A stretch of DNA of 64,000 nucleotides from Rhodococcus sp. WMMA185 (lineage in GTDB: Bacteria; Actinomycetota; Actinomycetes; Mycobacteriales; Mycobacteriaceae), in the NCBI RefSeq assembly GCF_001767395.1, contig NZ_CP017014.1, positions 806,001 to 870,000 on the forward strand, read 5' to 3'. Positions 28,631 through 37,220 of the stretch are shown here, one piece after another. The position numbers and the translations under genes are program-made. A model generated the notes under the pieces. That model searched no databases. It was not told where the DNA came from and worked only from the letters and a program-made list of their open reading frames with translations. How positions within the stretch are numbered: position 1 is the first letter of the stretch; each line of letters begins with the position of its first letter.

Positions 28631-29587
28631 ATGGCGCCCACTGCTATCGAGTCAGAACACGCGCACGAAGGGCGTGCTCAGGAGCCGGACGTCGGCGCGC
28701 GCGAGGTCCGGCACGCTCGTACGCGGAGCTACCTGATGTGCCCGCCCACGTATTTCGATGTCGTCTACGCCATCAACGAGTGGATGCACCCTGACGAACC
28801 GGTAGATCGCGATCGTGCGATGTCGCAGTGGTCCACCCTCGTGGATACCTACCGGCGACTCGGGCACGAAGTCCTGACGATCGATCCCGTTCAGGATCTG
28901 CCCGACATGGTGTTCGTCACCGACAGCGGACTTGTCGTCGATGGGGTGGCTCTCGGTGCCCGGTACCGATCCCCCGAACGGCGCGCCGAGGCGGAGTACG
29001 TGTTTCAGTGGTTTCGGCGTAACGGGCTGATCCGGCCGGCATTACCGCGATTCGTGAACGAGGGCGAGGGCGACTTTCTGGTGGTCGGTGACACGATTCT
29101 CGCCGGAACCGGCTTCCGGTCCGACCCGAGGTCGCACGCCGAGGCGTCGGCACACCTGGATCGCCCGGTGATCACCTTGGAACTGGTGAATCCTCGCTAC
29201 TACCATCTCAATACGGCGCTCGGTGTGCTCGACGAGTCCACCATCGCCTACTTGCCCGCGGCGTTCTCCGCCGAGAGCCGCGCAATGCTCGAGCGTATGT
29301 ACCCCGACGCGGTCATCGCCGCCGAGTCCGACACCGAGTGGCTCGGGCTCAATCTGGTCAGTGACGGCGCCAATGTGGTGCTGCCGGTGCAGGCTACGCA
29401 CCTTGCGCAGCAGTTGTCCGCTCGCGGATACGAACCCGTGCAATTGGACTATTCGGAGTTCCTCAAATCGGGGGGCGGAATCAAATGCTGCACATTGGAA
29501 CTGCGCGGATTCCGCGAGCTCCGCGACCGCGGGCCCACGACGAAGGAAAGCAAGGGGACACAGGAAAGCGAGGGTGAGAAGCAATGA
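28631..29587 (+). CDS. DDAH/arginine-deiminase superfamily hydrolase
   Basis: This guanidine-modifying enzyme of the amidinotransferase fold likely hydrolyses dimethylarginine or arginine. The 318-aa product shows the N-terminal substrate loop INEWMHPDEPVDRD (residues 48-61), the acidic NEGEGDF segment (143-149) and the catalytic His in RYYHLNTALG (H192). The C-terminal GGGIKCCTLELR has the nucleophile Cys286 or Cys287. The double Cys and product (citrulline or ornithine plus ammonia) are unresolved. The last 25 residues are Lys/Glu/Gly-rich and dispensable-looking. ATGA overlap with the aminotransferase gene suggests the product is used next door. Confidence 0.88.
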   Translation: MAPTAIESEHAHEGRAQEPDVGAREVRHARTRSYLMCPPTYFDVVYAINEWMHPDEPVDRDRAMSQWSTLVDTYRRLGHEVLTIDPVQDLPDMVFVTDSGLVVDGVALGARYRSPERRAEAEYVFQWFRRNGLIRPALPRFVNEGEGDFLVVGDTILAGTGFRSDPRSHAEASAHLDRPVITLELVNPRYYHLNTALGVLDESTIAYLPAAFSAESRAMLERMYPDAVIAAESDTEWLGLNLVSDGANVVLPVQATHLAQQLSARGYEPVQLDYSEFLKSGGGIKCCTLELRGFRELRDRGPTTKESKGTQESEGEKQ

Positions 29588-30810
29588 AGGACGGTCTCGC
29601 TTCTGTGTCGGATGCCACGCGGGTGGAGTTGAACAGGGCTGATGAACACAGCGCGCACAACTACGCCCCATTACCCGTCGTGATCGAGTCTGGCGCTGGA
29701 TCGTGGGTGAAGGGAATCGACGGTGTCGATTACCTGGATGTTCTCGCCGGATACTCCGCACTCAATTTCGGCCACGCGCATCCGAGCCTTCTGCGGGTGG
29801 CGCGGGAACAACTCGGCCGGCTGACTCTGACGAGTCGCGCATTCCAGCACGATCGGTTCGCGTCCTTCTGCGAAGACTTGGGCCGACTGTGCCGCAAGGA
29901 GGCCGTTCTACCGATGAACACCGGCGCGGAGGCCGTCGAGACCGCGCTGAAACTTGCCCGCAAGTGGGGCTACGAGGTCAAGAAGGTTCCGGCGGACCGG
30001 GCCGAGGTGATCACGTGCACCGGGAACTTCCACGGTCGCACCATCGCCCTCGTGGGATTCTCGTCCGATCCCGATGCGTACACCGGATTCGGGCCGTACC
30101 CGCCCGGATTCCGGTCCGTCCGATACGGCGACGCCGAGGCGCTCGAGTCCGCGATCACGGACGACACCGTGGCGGTGCTCTTCGAACCTATCCAGGGTGA
30201 GGCGGGTGTTCTGGTGCCGCCCGATGGCTACCTGGCGGCGGTGCGCGACATCTGCACCCGACACGGCATCTTGATGATCGCGGACGAGATCCAGAGTGGT
30301 CTCGGGCGGACGGGCGATACCTTCGCGTGTGATCACGAGGATGTGACGCCGGATGTCTACGTCCTGGGCAAGGCGCTCGGAGGTGGCCTGATGCCGGTCT
30401 CGGCAGTAGTGGCCGACTGGTCGGTGATGAAAGTGATCCGTCCGGGGCAGCATGGGAGCACGTTCGGCGGCAACCCGCTCGCCTGCGCGGTGGGTAGCGA
30501 AGTGGTGAGGATGCTCGAGACCGGTGAGTATCAGCAGCGAAGCCGTGAGCTCGGTGACTATCTGCACGGCATGTTGTCTCAACTGCCTGTCGATCATGTA
30601 TCTGAGGTGCGAGGACGCGGGTTGTGGGCGGGTGTGCAACTCGCTGACGGAATGCCGTCCGCGCGGGTGGTCTGTGAACGACTCCTCGCGCGAAGGGTTC
30701 TCGCGAAGGATGCTCACGAAGGAACGATCCGCATAGCGCCGCCGCTGGTGATCGAACGTGACGAGCTGACGTGGGCGGTCGAGCAGTTGGCCGGTGCGCT
30801 TGCAGGCTGA
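29584..30810 (+). CDS. rocD: Ornithine aminotransferase
   Basis: This enzyme converts ornithine plus 2-oxoglutarate to glutamate semialdehyde and glutamate. It is a 408-aa class-III PLP aminotransferase. Features are NTGAEAVETALKLARKWGY at about residues 112-130, the PLP aspartate in IADEIQSGLGRTG and the Schiff-base Lys263 in VLGKALGGGLMPVSA. GSTFGGNPLACAV is the usual C-terminal block. Full length compared with the split rocD1/rocD2 of M. tuberculosis. ATG 29584 overlaps the upstream stop. With the DDAH-type enzyme it would channel arginine carbon to glutamate. Confidence 0.93.
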   Translation: MKDGLASVSDATRVELNRADEHSAHNYAPLPVVIESGAGSWVKGIDGVDYLDVLAGYSALNFGHAHPSLLRVAREQLGRLTLTSRAFQHDRFASFCEDLGRLCRKEAVLPMNTGAEAVETALKLARKWGYEVKKVPADRAEVITCTGNFHGRTIALVGFSSDPDAYTGFGPYPPGFRSVRYGDAEALESAITDDTVAVLFEPIQGEAGVLVPPDGYLAAVRDICTRHGILMIADEIQSGLGRTGDTFACDHEDVTPDVYVLGKALGGGLMPVSAVVADWSVMKVIRPGQHGSTFGGNPLACAVGSEVVRMLETGEYQQRSRELGDYLHGMLSQLPVDHVSEVRGRGLWAGVQLADGMPSARVVCERLLARRVLAKDAHEGTIRIAPPLVIERDELTWAVEQLAGALAG

Positions 30811-30978
30811 TTTTGACCCCGTGGTCGCACGACCGGTATCGTTCACGGTTGGCGTGCCGTGCGTCGCCGCGTCCTCGTGACGCGGTGACTGGCGGTTCTC
30901 GGGTCTCAACTGGCCGCCGGGAATCGCTTCGACGATGCGCAATGGCCAGCAGCGGATTGAACAAGACGAGGAAGTTCT
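30811..30978 (+). promoter_or_regulatory. Leader region of rplM-rpsI
   Basis: The 168 bases between rocD and rplM should contain the rplM promoter, since an unrelated operon precedes it. GAGGAAGTTCT before the GTG is the ribosome-binding site. No terminator for rocD was recognised, so read-through into rplM is possible. Confidence 0.35.
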
Positions 30979-31422
30979 GTGTCTACGTACACCCCGAAGG
31001 CCGGAGATGTGACCCGCACGTGGCACGTCATCGACGCCACTGACGTGGTGCTCGGCCGCCTTGCCGTCCAGGCAGCCAACTTGCTGCGCGGCAAGCACAA
31101 GCCCACCTATGCACCGCACATCGATGGCGGCGACTTCGTCGTCATCATCAACGCCGAGAAGGTTGCCATCAGCGGCAACAAGCGCGAAGGCAAGTTCCTC
31201 TACCACCACTCCGGACACCCCGGTGGTCTGAAGTCCCGCTCGGTCGGTGAGGTTCTCGACAAGAACCCCGATCGCCTCGTGGAGAAGGCCATTGTCGGCA
31301 TGCTCCCCAAGAACAAGCTGGGCCGCGCCATGAGCAGCAAGCTGAAGGTCTACGCGGGCCCGAACCACCCCCACGCCGCGCAGCAGCCGGTGCCATTCGA
31401 GATCAAGCAGGTGGCCCAGTGA
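30979..31422 (+). CDS. rplM: 50S ribosomal protein L13
   Basis: L13 is an early-assembly large-subunit protein. The 147-aa product begins [20 protein letters not shown], continues [20 protein letters not shown], and has the signature [20 protein letters not shown] and [13 protein letters not shown] at the end. Length is canonical. GTG 30979 follows GAGGAAG. The stop overlaps the rpsI GTG by four bases (GTGA), so L13 and S9 are coupled, the standard pairing. Confidence 0.98.
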   Translation: MSTYTPKAGDVTRTWHVIDATDVVLGRLAVQAANLLRGKHKPTYAPHIDGGDFVVIINAEKVAISGNKREGKFLYHHSGHPGGLKSRSVGEVLDKNPDRLVEKAIVGMLPKNKLGRAMSSKLKVYAGPNHPHAAQQPVPFEIKQVAQ

Positions 31423-31937
31423 CGGCGCCGGAGGAGCAGAACGTGTCCAACCCCGAAGAGATCACCGAGACCGTCGAGGTCGCGGTGGACGAGTACGTGT
31501 CCGCCGAGGACGTCGAGGTTGCGGCTGCCCCGCAAGCCCCGATCGTGATCGATCGCCCCATCCAGACCGTCGGTCGTCGCAAGGAGGCGGTCGTTCGCGT
31601 CCGTCTGATTCCCGGTTCCGGAGATTTCAAGCTCAATGGCCGGACCCTCGAGGACTACTTCCCGAACAAGGTGCACCAGCAGCTGATCAAGGCTCCGCTG
31701 GTCACGGTCGATCGCGTCGAGTCCTTCGACATCATCGCCCTGCTGCAAGGTGGTGGACCGTCCGGACAGGCCGGCGCCCTGCGTCTCGCCATCGCCCGCG
31801 CCCTCATCGAGGTCACGCCGGAGGACCGCCCCGCCCTCAAGACCGCAGGGTTCCTCACGCGCGACGCCCGCGCCGTCGAGCGTAAGAAGTACGGCCTGAA
31901 GAAGGCCCGCAAGGCATCTCAGTACTCGAAGCGCTGA
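31419..31937 (+). CDS. rpsI: 30S ribosomal protein S9 with N-terminal extension
   Basis: S9 reaches the P-site tRNA with its basic C-terminal tail. The family domain begins at about residue 46 ([20 protein letters not shown]) and ends with the conserved [12 protein letters not shown]. The extra N-terminal 45 residues are acidic, rich in Glu, Val and Ala, as in actinobacterial S9. GTG 31419 gives overlap with rplM; an in-frame GTG at 31443 is a possible alternative. A hairpin terminator follows. Confidence 0.97.
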   Translation: MTAPEEQNVSNPEEITETVEVAVDEYVSAEDVEVAAAPQAPIVIDRPIQTVGRRKEAVVRVRLIPGSGDFKLNGRTLEDYFPNKVHQQLIKAPLVTVDRVESFDIIALLQGGGPSGQAGALRLAIARALIEVTPEDRPALKTAGFLTRDARAVERKKYGLKKARKASQYSKR

Positions 31938-31986
31938 TGTGCCGGCCGAGGTCGCCCCACGGGGTTGGCCTCGGCACCTGCTTCCA

Positions 31987-32023
31987 GAGAGCAGGCGTCC
32001 ATCGTTACCGGACGCCTGCTCTC
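31987..32023 (+). terminator. Terminator after rpsI
   Basis: A perfect 14-bp stem (31987-32000 with 32010-32023) with a 9-base loop is followed by GTGCTTT. It lies 50 bases after rpsI and 50 before glmM, so glmM needs its own promoter, most likely just downstream. Confidence 0.8.
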
Positions 32024-32072
32024 GTGCTTTATCCGAGATGTAGTGGTTTCCAAGATGCGAGGGGTCTGGTCT

Positions 32073-33404
32073 ATGGGTCGGTTGTTCGGGACGGACGGGG
32101 TTCGCGGTCTGGCGAATACCGAGCTGACCGCCGAGTTGGCATTGCAGATTTCTTCGGCCGCCGCGACGGTCCTGGCACCGGGGTCACGGCGCCGGACAGC
32201 CGTGGTCGGCCGTGATCCCCGGGCCAGCGGTGAGATGCTCGAGGCCGCGGTCATCGCGGGGTTGACATCAGCCGGGGTGGACGTGCTGAACGTCGGAGTT
32301 CTGCCGACGCCTGCCGTGGCCTTCCTGACTGCCGAATTGGGCGGCGCCCTCGGCGTGATGATCTCCGCCTCTCACAATCCGATGCCGGACAACGGAATCA
32401 AGATTTTCGCGGAGGGAGGACACAAACTCGACGACGAAGTAGAGGACCGGATCGAGGCGGTCGTCGCGGGGACCGCGACGCGACGAGCACCAACGGGTGC
32501 GGGCATCGGCCGGGTTCGAGCGGTACCGAACGCTGCCGACAGGTACCTGCGGCACCTGGCAGCAGCGCAGGGTAGCAGCCTCGAGGGCCTGACCGTGGTG
32601 GTGGACTGCGCGCACGGCGCCGCCTCAGCTGTGGCGCCTGCCGCCTACCGTGCGGCGGGAGCCGAAGTAATTGCGATCAATGCCGAGCCCAACGGACTCA
32701 ACATCAATGACAACTGCGGGTCCACGCACATCGAGGGCCTGCGGAAGGCGGTCGTCGATCATGGCGCGGATCTCGGACTCGCGCACGACGGAGACGCCGA
32801 TCGATGCCTCGCCGTCGATGCGAGCGGCTCCCTGATCGACGGCGACGCGATCATGACCGTGCTCGCTTTGGGAATGCGGGACGCCGGGGAGTTGGTCGAC
32901 AACACCCTCGTCGCGACCGTCATGAGCAATCTCGGCCTCCACATTGCGATGCGTGAGGCCGGGATCTCACTGGTCACAACCGCCGTCGGCGACCGCTACG
33001 TTCTCGAAGGACTACGATCCGGTGGCTTCAGTCTGGGTGGGGAGCAGTCGGGCCACGTGGTGCTGCCCGCGTTCGGCACGACCGGCGACGGGGTCTTGAC
33101 GGGGCTGCTGCTGATGGGACGGATGGCGCAGACCGGACAGCCGATCGCGGAACTCGCCTCGGCTATGAAGACGCTTCCCCAGGTCCTGGTGAACGTCAAG
33201 GTCGCCGACAAGAAGGCCGTCGCAGGATCCCCGGTCGTGCTCGAGGCGGTGGAAGCAGCCGAACGAAGCCTTGGTGAGAACGGCCGGGTACTGCTGCGCC
33301 CATCGGGCACTGAACAACTCGTACGCGTGATGGTCGAGGCTGCAGACCTCGACGTCGCGCGAAAGCTCGCCGACGACCTGGCGGGCACCGTCGCCTCCGT
33401 GTAA
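32073..33404 (+). CDS. glmM: Phosphoglucosamine mutase
   Basis: GlmM converts glucosamine-6-phosphate to glucosamine-1-phosphate for UDP-GlcNAc and peptidoglycan synthesis. The 443-aa product begins [15 protein letters not shown] and has the phosphoserine loop [15 protein letters not shown] (catalytic S100). The Mg2+ loop is HDGDADR (about residues 232-238) and the sugar-binding loop GEQSGH. The phosphate loop [14 protein letters not shown] is near the C-terminus. I chose ATG 32073 because GlmM proteins begin MGRLFGTDG; upstream in-frame starts at 31965 and 32055 are not needed. It works with GlmS encoded 3.8 kb downstream. Confidence 0.97.
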   Translation: MGRLFGTDGVRGLANTELTAELALQISSAAATVLAPGSRRRTAVVGRDPRASGEMLEAAVIAGLTSAGVDVLNVGVLPTPAVAFLTAELGGALGVMISASHNPMPDNGIKIFAEGGHKLDDEVEDRIEAVVAGTATRRAPTGAGIGRVRAVPNAADRYLRHLAAAQGSSLEGLTVVVDCAHGAASAVAPAAYRAAGAEVIAINAEPNGLNINDNCGSTHIEGLRKAVVDHGADLGLAHDGDADRCLAVDASGSLIDGDAIMTVLALGMRDAGELVDNTLVATVMSNLGLHIAMREAGISLVTTAVGDRYVLEGLRSGGFSLGGEQSGHVVLPAFGTTGDGVLTGLLLMGRMAQTGQPIAELASAMKTLPQVLVNVKVADKKAVAGSPVVLEAVEAAERSLGENGRVLLRPSGTEQLVRVMVEAADLDVARKLADDLAGTVASV

Positions 33405-33500
33405 GCGGCCGCGAAGCACCGACCTGGGGCGCTGATCGAAGGGAACCGATCGGTGCGCTGTCGCGTCCAATGCAGTAGGTCGCCGAGGGAGGGTGGGGCA

Positions 33501-33809
33501 ATGAGCGATGGACTCGAGGTCGATGGCGCGGCGGTGGTCGATGCCGGCGCGCGGATGACGCGATCCGCGGAGGTGCTGAGACAGCAGGCGAGCGAATTCG
33601 ATCGTCTCGAGTTCGGCGGTGCGGCTGCGGGACGCGACTATGCCGCGAAGGGTGACGCGCTGAGCGGCGCACTCGGTGCCGTGAGAGTTGTCTTCGCGGA
33701 ATGGGCTACCGAAACGGAGTCGGCCGGTCTCACGCTCGAGGAAGCCGCGGGACGGTACGAGCGAACGGATGAGAACTTCGCTGCGAACGTCGACGAGGTG
33801 CACCGATGA
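33501..33809 (+). CDS. EspC-like type VII secretion target protein
   Basis: This 102-aa helical protein resembles the EspC/T7SS-target family (and occupies the place of Rv3440c in M. tuberculosis). The pattern is a first helix starting LEVDGAAVVDAGARM, a middle helix, and a C-terminal helix with TLEEAAGRYERTDENFAANV. The Y-x3-D in RYERTDEN matches the type VII signal Y-x3-[DE]. No WXG is present, as expected for EspC-type proteins. ATG 33501 was chosen behind GGGAGGGTGGGGCA. The stop overlaps the next gene, so it is co-produced with the 677-aa protein. Its identity as a secreted protein is inferred. Confidence 0.72.
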   Translation: MSDGLEVDGAAVVDAGARMTRSAEVLRQQASEFDRLEFGGAAAGRDYAAKGDALSGALGAVRVVFAEWATETESAGLTLEEAAGRYERTDENFAANVDEVHR

Positions 33810-35839
33810 GCGACGATCCCAGGATATTGATCGACGATCCAGATCTCGGCCGCGAGTTCAAGGTGCAACTCGTGCGGGCGTGGGCGGCCGCCCGAATGGA
33901 TGATCAGGCCTCGTGGCAGCCCTACCTGGACGAATATGCATCAGGTGAGCACGATCGGGCGCCGTTCGCCGATCAGCGCTTCATCAAGCTCCTCGAGGAC
34001 GGAACGGATGCACAGAAGGCGAACGCGTCGCGGTTCGAGTTGGGGGAGCGGCTTCGGCAAGACTGCCTGAACGTGCCCGACGACATGCTCGATCTGGGAG
34101 CGCGCGGACTCGAATTCTTCGAGCTGTTCCTTCCCGCGGCGACCAATCTGGGGTACGAGAGCAACGAACTCACCGACTATTACGCCCGGTTCGATGCCGA
34201 GCGGGGGATGCGACTGCATTCACTTGGGCGGGATGTCGACACGCTCGATCGCGGTCTCGGCGCGGGGCGCACCGAACTTGCCGAGCACCAGGAATGCCTG
34301 ACGGCGTTGCGGTCTGGATGGAGCGGGAGCGCCGCTGCTGCGGCGGCGGAGACGGTGCAGCGACGGAATGCGGAGGCCGAAGCGGATCTCGGCCGGTTGG
34401 CAGGTCTGGTCGAGGTTCTGACAGAGGCCAATCTCACGTTGAGCGCTGCGGTGACGACCAAGGCGTACAAGGTGGTGTCACTGCATCAGCCCACCGTGGG
34501 TGGTTGCAGCGCCGACCAAATCGATGTCCTTGCCGGCATCTGTGTAGCCGTCCGCGATAGTGACTACTCCCTCGCTGACAACCTCGTCACCGGCGCGTCG
34601 TACTGGTTCCCCGGGCTTGCGGGCGACGAGTTCCGCCATTTCGACGGCATCGACGGTGGCGGTAGCTCTCTCTGTCTGCTCGACCGCGACGATGTCGTGC
34701 ACCGGGCGGCCAGAATCGTCGAGGACTGGTTCGACGGGAACTTCCGGCATGTGTACGAGGAGAAGCAACAGGAATTTGCGGCAGCGTGCGCGGAATGTGC
34801 TGAAGCAGTGCACGCGGCCTACGACAGCGCGATCGCGGAGGCACGAACTGTCGAGGCGCAAAGGGGAATCCGGCCCGCAGCCGCCGCTGACCAGGGAGCG
34901 TCGACCGACTGCGACGCGGTGCCGAACGCTGGGGCAGCAGCTACGTCTCCGCCTCACTTGGTGGCACCGTCGGATCCGGGATGCGCGAATACTGGAACCG
35001 CACAGGTCGGGCAGCCCGGTAGCGGCGGAGGTTCTGCCGCTGCCCCGACCGCGCCGGCCGCGTCTGCGTCCGCTGCACCGGGGCCGGTCGCGTCGCCTGG
35101 CCCCAGCGTCGCCCCAGCGCCGGGTGGTATCCCCGGTTGGGGCGGTGCCCCGGGTCTCGGCGTGTTCCCCGGTATCGGGACTGCACCCGCCTCCGGTGAA
35201 TCAGATGTGGGACAGGGACTTGCAGCAGGCCTGGGCGAACTCGGTTCGATCATCCGCCCGTTGATCGACGATGTCGTGTCGGGACTTGTCGGCAAGCACG
35301 ATGAGGACCACCGTGACGAATTCGGCGATTCCCGCGCAGAAGAGGTCGATGACCGCACCGCTGGAACAACGCACGAGAAGACCCTCGAGCTGATCCTCGG
35401 CGGAAAATCGTGGACGCTCTCGATCGACGAGGACGATCAGGGCATCCACCTCGAGATGACTGACGCGCAGGGCGGAACGTCTAGGTTCGCCGTCGAGGTC
35501 GGACCCGACGGACTGCCTAGGATCGTGGCGGAAAACGGTGTGGGTGAGGATCCCTCCGAGTCTGCGCCGGGCGTTGCGGTTGATTCGCAGAATCACCGAC
35601 CCGGAGGGGGCGAAGGCGACGGGCCGATTGCGGAGACCGCGCTCGAATCGTCTCCCGTGGTTTGTGAACCGCAACCGGAGGAGGCGCCGCAACCGCCGAT
35701 CGTGACGTTGCACGAGTCGGCCCCCGACCAGGCTTCGGAGCCTGCGCCGCTATTGGAATCATTGCCGGCCCCCGGATCTGAGAACGGCCCGGACGCCGGC
35801 GACAGCGGTGCCCAACTGGCCGAGGCGGGCCCCCTGTGA
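33806..35839 (+). CDS. Large WXG-containing Ala/Pro-rich protein (Rv3439c-like position)
   Basis: Function unknown. In the 677 aa I see four parts. An N-terminal helical region covers residues 1-140. A WXG100-like helical hairpin has W172-S-G174 in LRSGWSGSAAAAAAE. A second helical region runs to about residue 365. Then comes a Pro/Gly/Ala-rich linker (about 390-470) and a small beta-rich domain (about 525-580, ELILGGKSWTLSIDEDDQ). The last 100 residues are acidic and disordered. No toxin motif is evident. ATGA overlap with the EspC-like gene suggests partner or substrate roles for ESX-4, an inference from context. Confidence 0.75.
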   Translation: MSDDPRILIDDPDLGREFKVQLVRAWAAARMDDQASWQPYLDEYASGEHDRAPFADQRFIKLLEDGTDAQKANASRFELGERLRQDCLNVPDDMLDLGARGLEFFELFLPAATNLGYESNELTDYYARFDAERGMRLHSLGRDVDTLDRGLGAGRTELAEHQECLTALRSGWSGSAAAAAAETVQRRNAEAEADLGRLAGLVEVLTEANLTLSAAVTTKAYKVVSLHQPTVGGCSADQIDVLAGICVAVRDSDYSLADNLVTGASYWFPGLAGDEFRHFDGIDGGGSSLCLLDRDDVVHRAARIVEDWFDGNFRHVYEEKQQEFAAACAECAEAVHAAYDSAIAEARTVEAQRGIRPAAAADQGASTDCDAVPNAGAAATSPPHLVAPSDPGCANTGTAQVGQPGSGGGSAAAPTAPAASASAAPGPVASPGPSVAPAPGGIPGWGGAPGLGVFPGIGTAPASGESDVGQGLAAGLGELGSIIRPLIDDVVSGLVGKHDEDHRDEFGDSRAEEVDDRTAGTTHEKTLELILGGKSWTLSIDEDDQGIHLEMTDAQGGTSRFAVEVGPDGLPRIVAENGVGEDPSESAPGVAVDSQNHRPGGGEGDGPIAETALESSPVVCEPQPEEAPQPPIVTLHESAPDQASEPAPLLESLPAPGSENGPDAGDSGAQLAEAGPL

Positions 35840-36072
35840 GTGACCGTGCCGCACAGTTGCGCGCGTACCGCGCGCAGATGAGAGCCGACCTGGAGGTGTT
35901 TCGGCAGAAGATCGCCGAACGCCGGGAAAGAGACGACGCGGCGGCGGAATTCCGTCTCTCCGGTTGCGGTGTACCGGAATCCGTGGCCGGACCGATGTCG
36001 ACGCCTGCGGCATCGAGTGGCGAATTGGTCGAGGACGACGAGTTCTACCACCCGCGTAGTTGGCTGGTGTGA
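35836..36072 (+). CDS. Small coiled-coil hypothetical protein
   Basis: Not recognised. The 78-aa product has a charged N-terminal helix (residues 1-38: AQLRAYRAQMRADLEVFRQK) that could form a coiled coil, then a flexible Ser/Ala/Pro stretch. The C-terminus is conserved-looking, EDDEFYHPRSWLV. GTG 35836 overlaps the upstream TGA by four bases, so it is the third gene of the EspC-like/WXG cassette and may act as a chaperone or adaptor. The coupling is the chief reason to call it real. Confidence 0.65.
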   Translation: MSDRAAQLRAYRAQMRADLEVFRQKIAERRERDDAAAEFRLSGCGVPESVAGPMSTPAASSGELVEDDEFYHPRSWLV

Positions 36073-36236
36073 GTGGAGGCCCTGCGCGGCCAGGGCGAAT
36101 TATCTGGGTGAATGGGCAGGATCGTCGACGAGATTGCCCCGAGCAACGCCCACGGGGTCTGTCGTCCGGCGCGTCTAGTGATCGCGTGGCGCCCGTCGGG
36201 TCTGCGGACCCCAATTCAGCCGCGGGGACCGAGGCC

Positions 36237-37052
36237 TTACCGGCCGGCGTCGGCGTGGTCTTCGTGCGGGTCGACGAGCGTCGTGTGGGGGAGTTCGGCG
36301 TCTTGCTCGGCGAACATCTCGTACTTCTTGTCTCCGAGAAGGTGATAGAGCAGGAAGCCGGTCAGTAGGGCCCGCGTGGTGTGTTGGGTCCACCGCTCGG
36401 AGCGGCCGACCCCGAGCGCGGACAGCAGCCGGCGACCTTCGATGAGACCGGAATCCGACGCGTTGTCGACGGAGCGGAGGATCCGCTCGCCGCCCCAGGC
36501 CGCGGCGAGCGACTTGGCGTTGCTGTTCATGGTGTCGATGTCGGTGCCGGCGACGATGAGCCCGGGGGCTGTGATCTCGGACGCATAGTTCTCGGCCTCG
36601 GGGGCGGTTGGCGCAGGGAAGAGGGCGGCGACCGCGGACACGTTCCGACGTGTGGCAGCGAGAACGGCGGCTCCCGCGCCCATCCCGTGACCAGCGAGGG
36701 CCAGCCGACCGGGGTGCACGCTGATCTGACCGGGCCCGAGGCGCACTCCGACGCAGATGTCGAGCGCGGCCGACAGATCGGTGGCCAGACCCAGATGGGA
36801 AGGCAGCAGGCCGCGCTCACTGTTGGGTGCTGCCACGACTATTCCCCACGAAGCGAGGTGCTCGAGCGTCTTCCGATAGTGGTCGGCGCCGGTCATCCAG
36901 CCGTGCGCAAACGCGACGGCGGGTAGGTCGAAGCCTGATTCCGGCGTGTAAACGACTCCGGGTTGTCCGGCCAGTGCAAGATCGCCCCGCAGCACGCGGT
37001 GCGGCCCCCGCTTGGACAGTTCACGGGCCAGGGTCTTGGATTTCGGCGCCAC
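36237..37052 (-). CDS. Alpha/beta hydrolase-fold protein lacking the nucleophile Ser
   Basis: The 271-aa product has the PHB-depolymerase/dienelactone-hydrolase-like layout and the position of Rv3438. The oxyanion region is VAFAHGWMTGADHYR (residues 46-60), and the nucleophile elbow is AGHGMGAGAAV (residues 120-130). There the expected Ser at position 123 (GHSMG) is Gly, read directly as GGG. LIVAGTDID at about 165-173 is the acid loop, and a candidate His is near the C-terminus. It may be a non-catalytic binding protein or use another residue. GTG start; convergent with the 35836 gene. Confidence 0.82.
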   Translation of the reverse strand: MAPKSKTLARELSKRGPHRVLRGDLALAGQPGVVYTPESGFDLPAVAFAHGWMTGADHYRKTLEHLASWGIVVAAPNSERGLLPSHLGLATDLSAALDICVGVRLGPGQISVHPGRLALAGHGMGAGAAVLAATRRNVSAVAALFPAPTAPEAENYASEITAPGLIVAGTDIDTMNSNAKSLAAAWGGERILRSVDNASDSGLIEGRRLLSALGVGRSERWTQHTTRALLTGFLLYHLLGDKKYEMFAEQDAELPHTTLVDPHEDHADAGR

Positions 37053-37110
37053 GAGGAGAACGTTATCCGATGAGCTGGACGCCGAGAGAGCCGATGGGGG
37101 TCCTCAGGAT

Positions 37111-37178
37111 CATCTGGTGCGGCCCGCACTGGAACATCTGGTGCGGCCCGCACTGGAACATCTGGTGCGGCCCGCACT
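37111..37178 (+). repeat. 24-bp tandem repeat (2.8 copies) upstream of glmS
   Basis: Copies lie at 37111-37134, 37135-37158 and 37159-37178 (partial), identical over the shared part. Each holds the dyad GTGCG-GCC-CGCAC. The array ends 42 bases before glmS, in the 168-base gap to the divergent hydrolase. A frame starting at ATG 37070, with AGGAG at 37054-37058, reads each copy as IWCGPHWN. The unit length is a multiple of three, so every frame stays open. It could be an operator array, a leader-peptide repeat or a simple slippage product. Confidence 0.85.
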
Positions 37179-37220
37179 TCGACTTCGCGCCTGACCCTGG
37201 TCCCAGTACTCTGATCTACC

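Noticed and set aside
29908..31374. 488-codon reverse frame opposite rocD and rplM
   Set aside because: Shadow of two confidently identified genes.
37111..37178. CRISPR array
   Set aside because: Direct head-to-tail 24-bp units without spacers, and no cas genes in the window.
37070..37220. glmS ribozyme
   Set aside because: No matching fold; that ribozyme class is found in Firmicutes. The 24-bp repeat is a different kind of structure.
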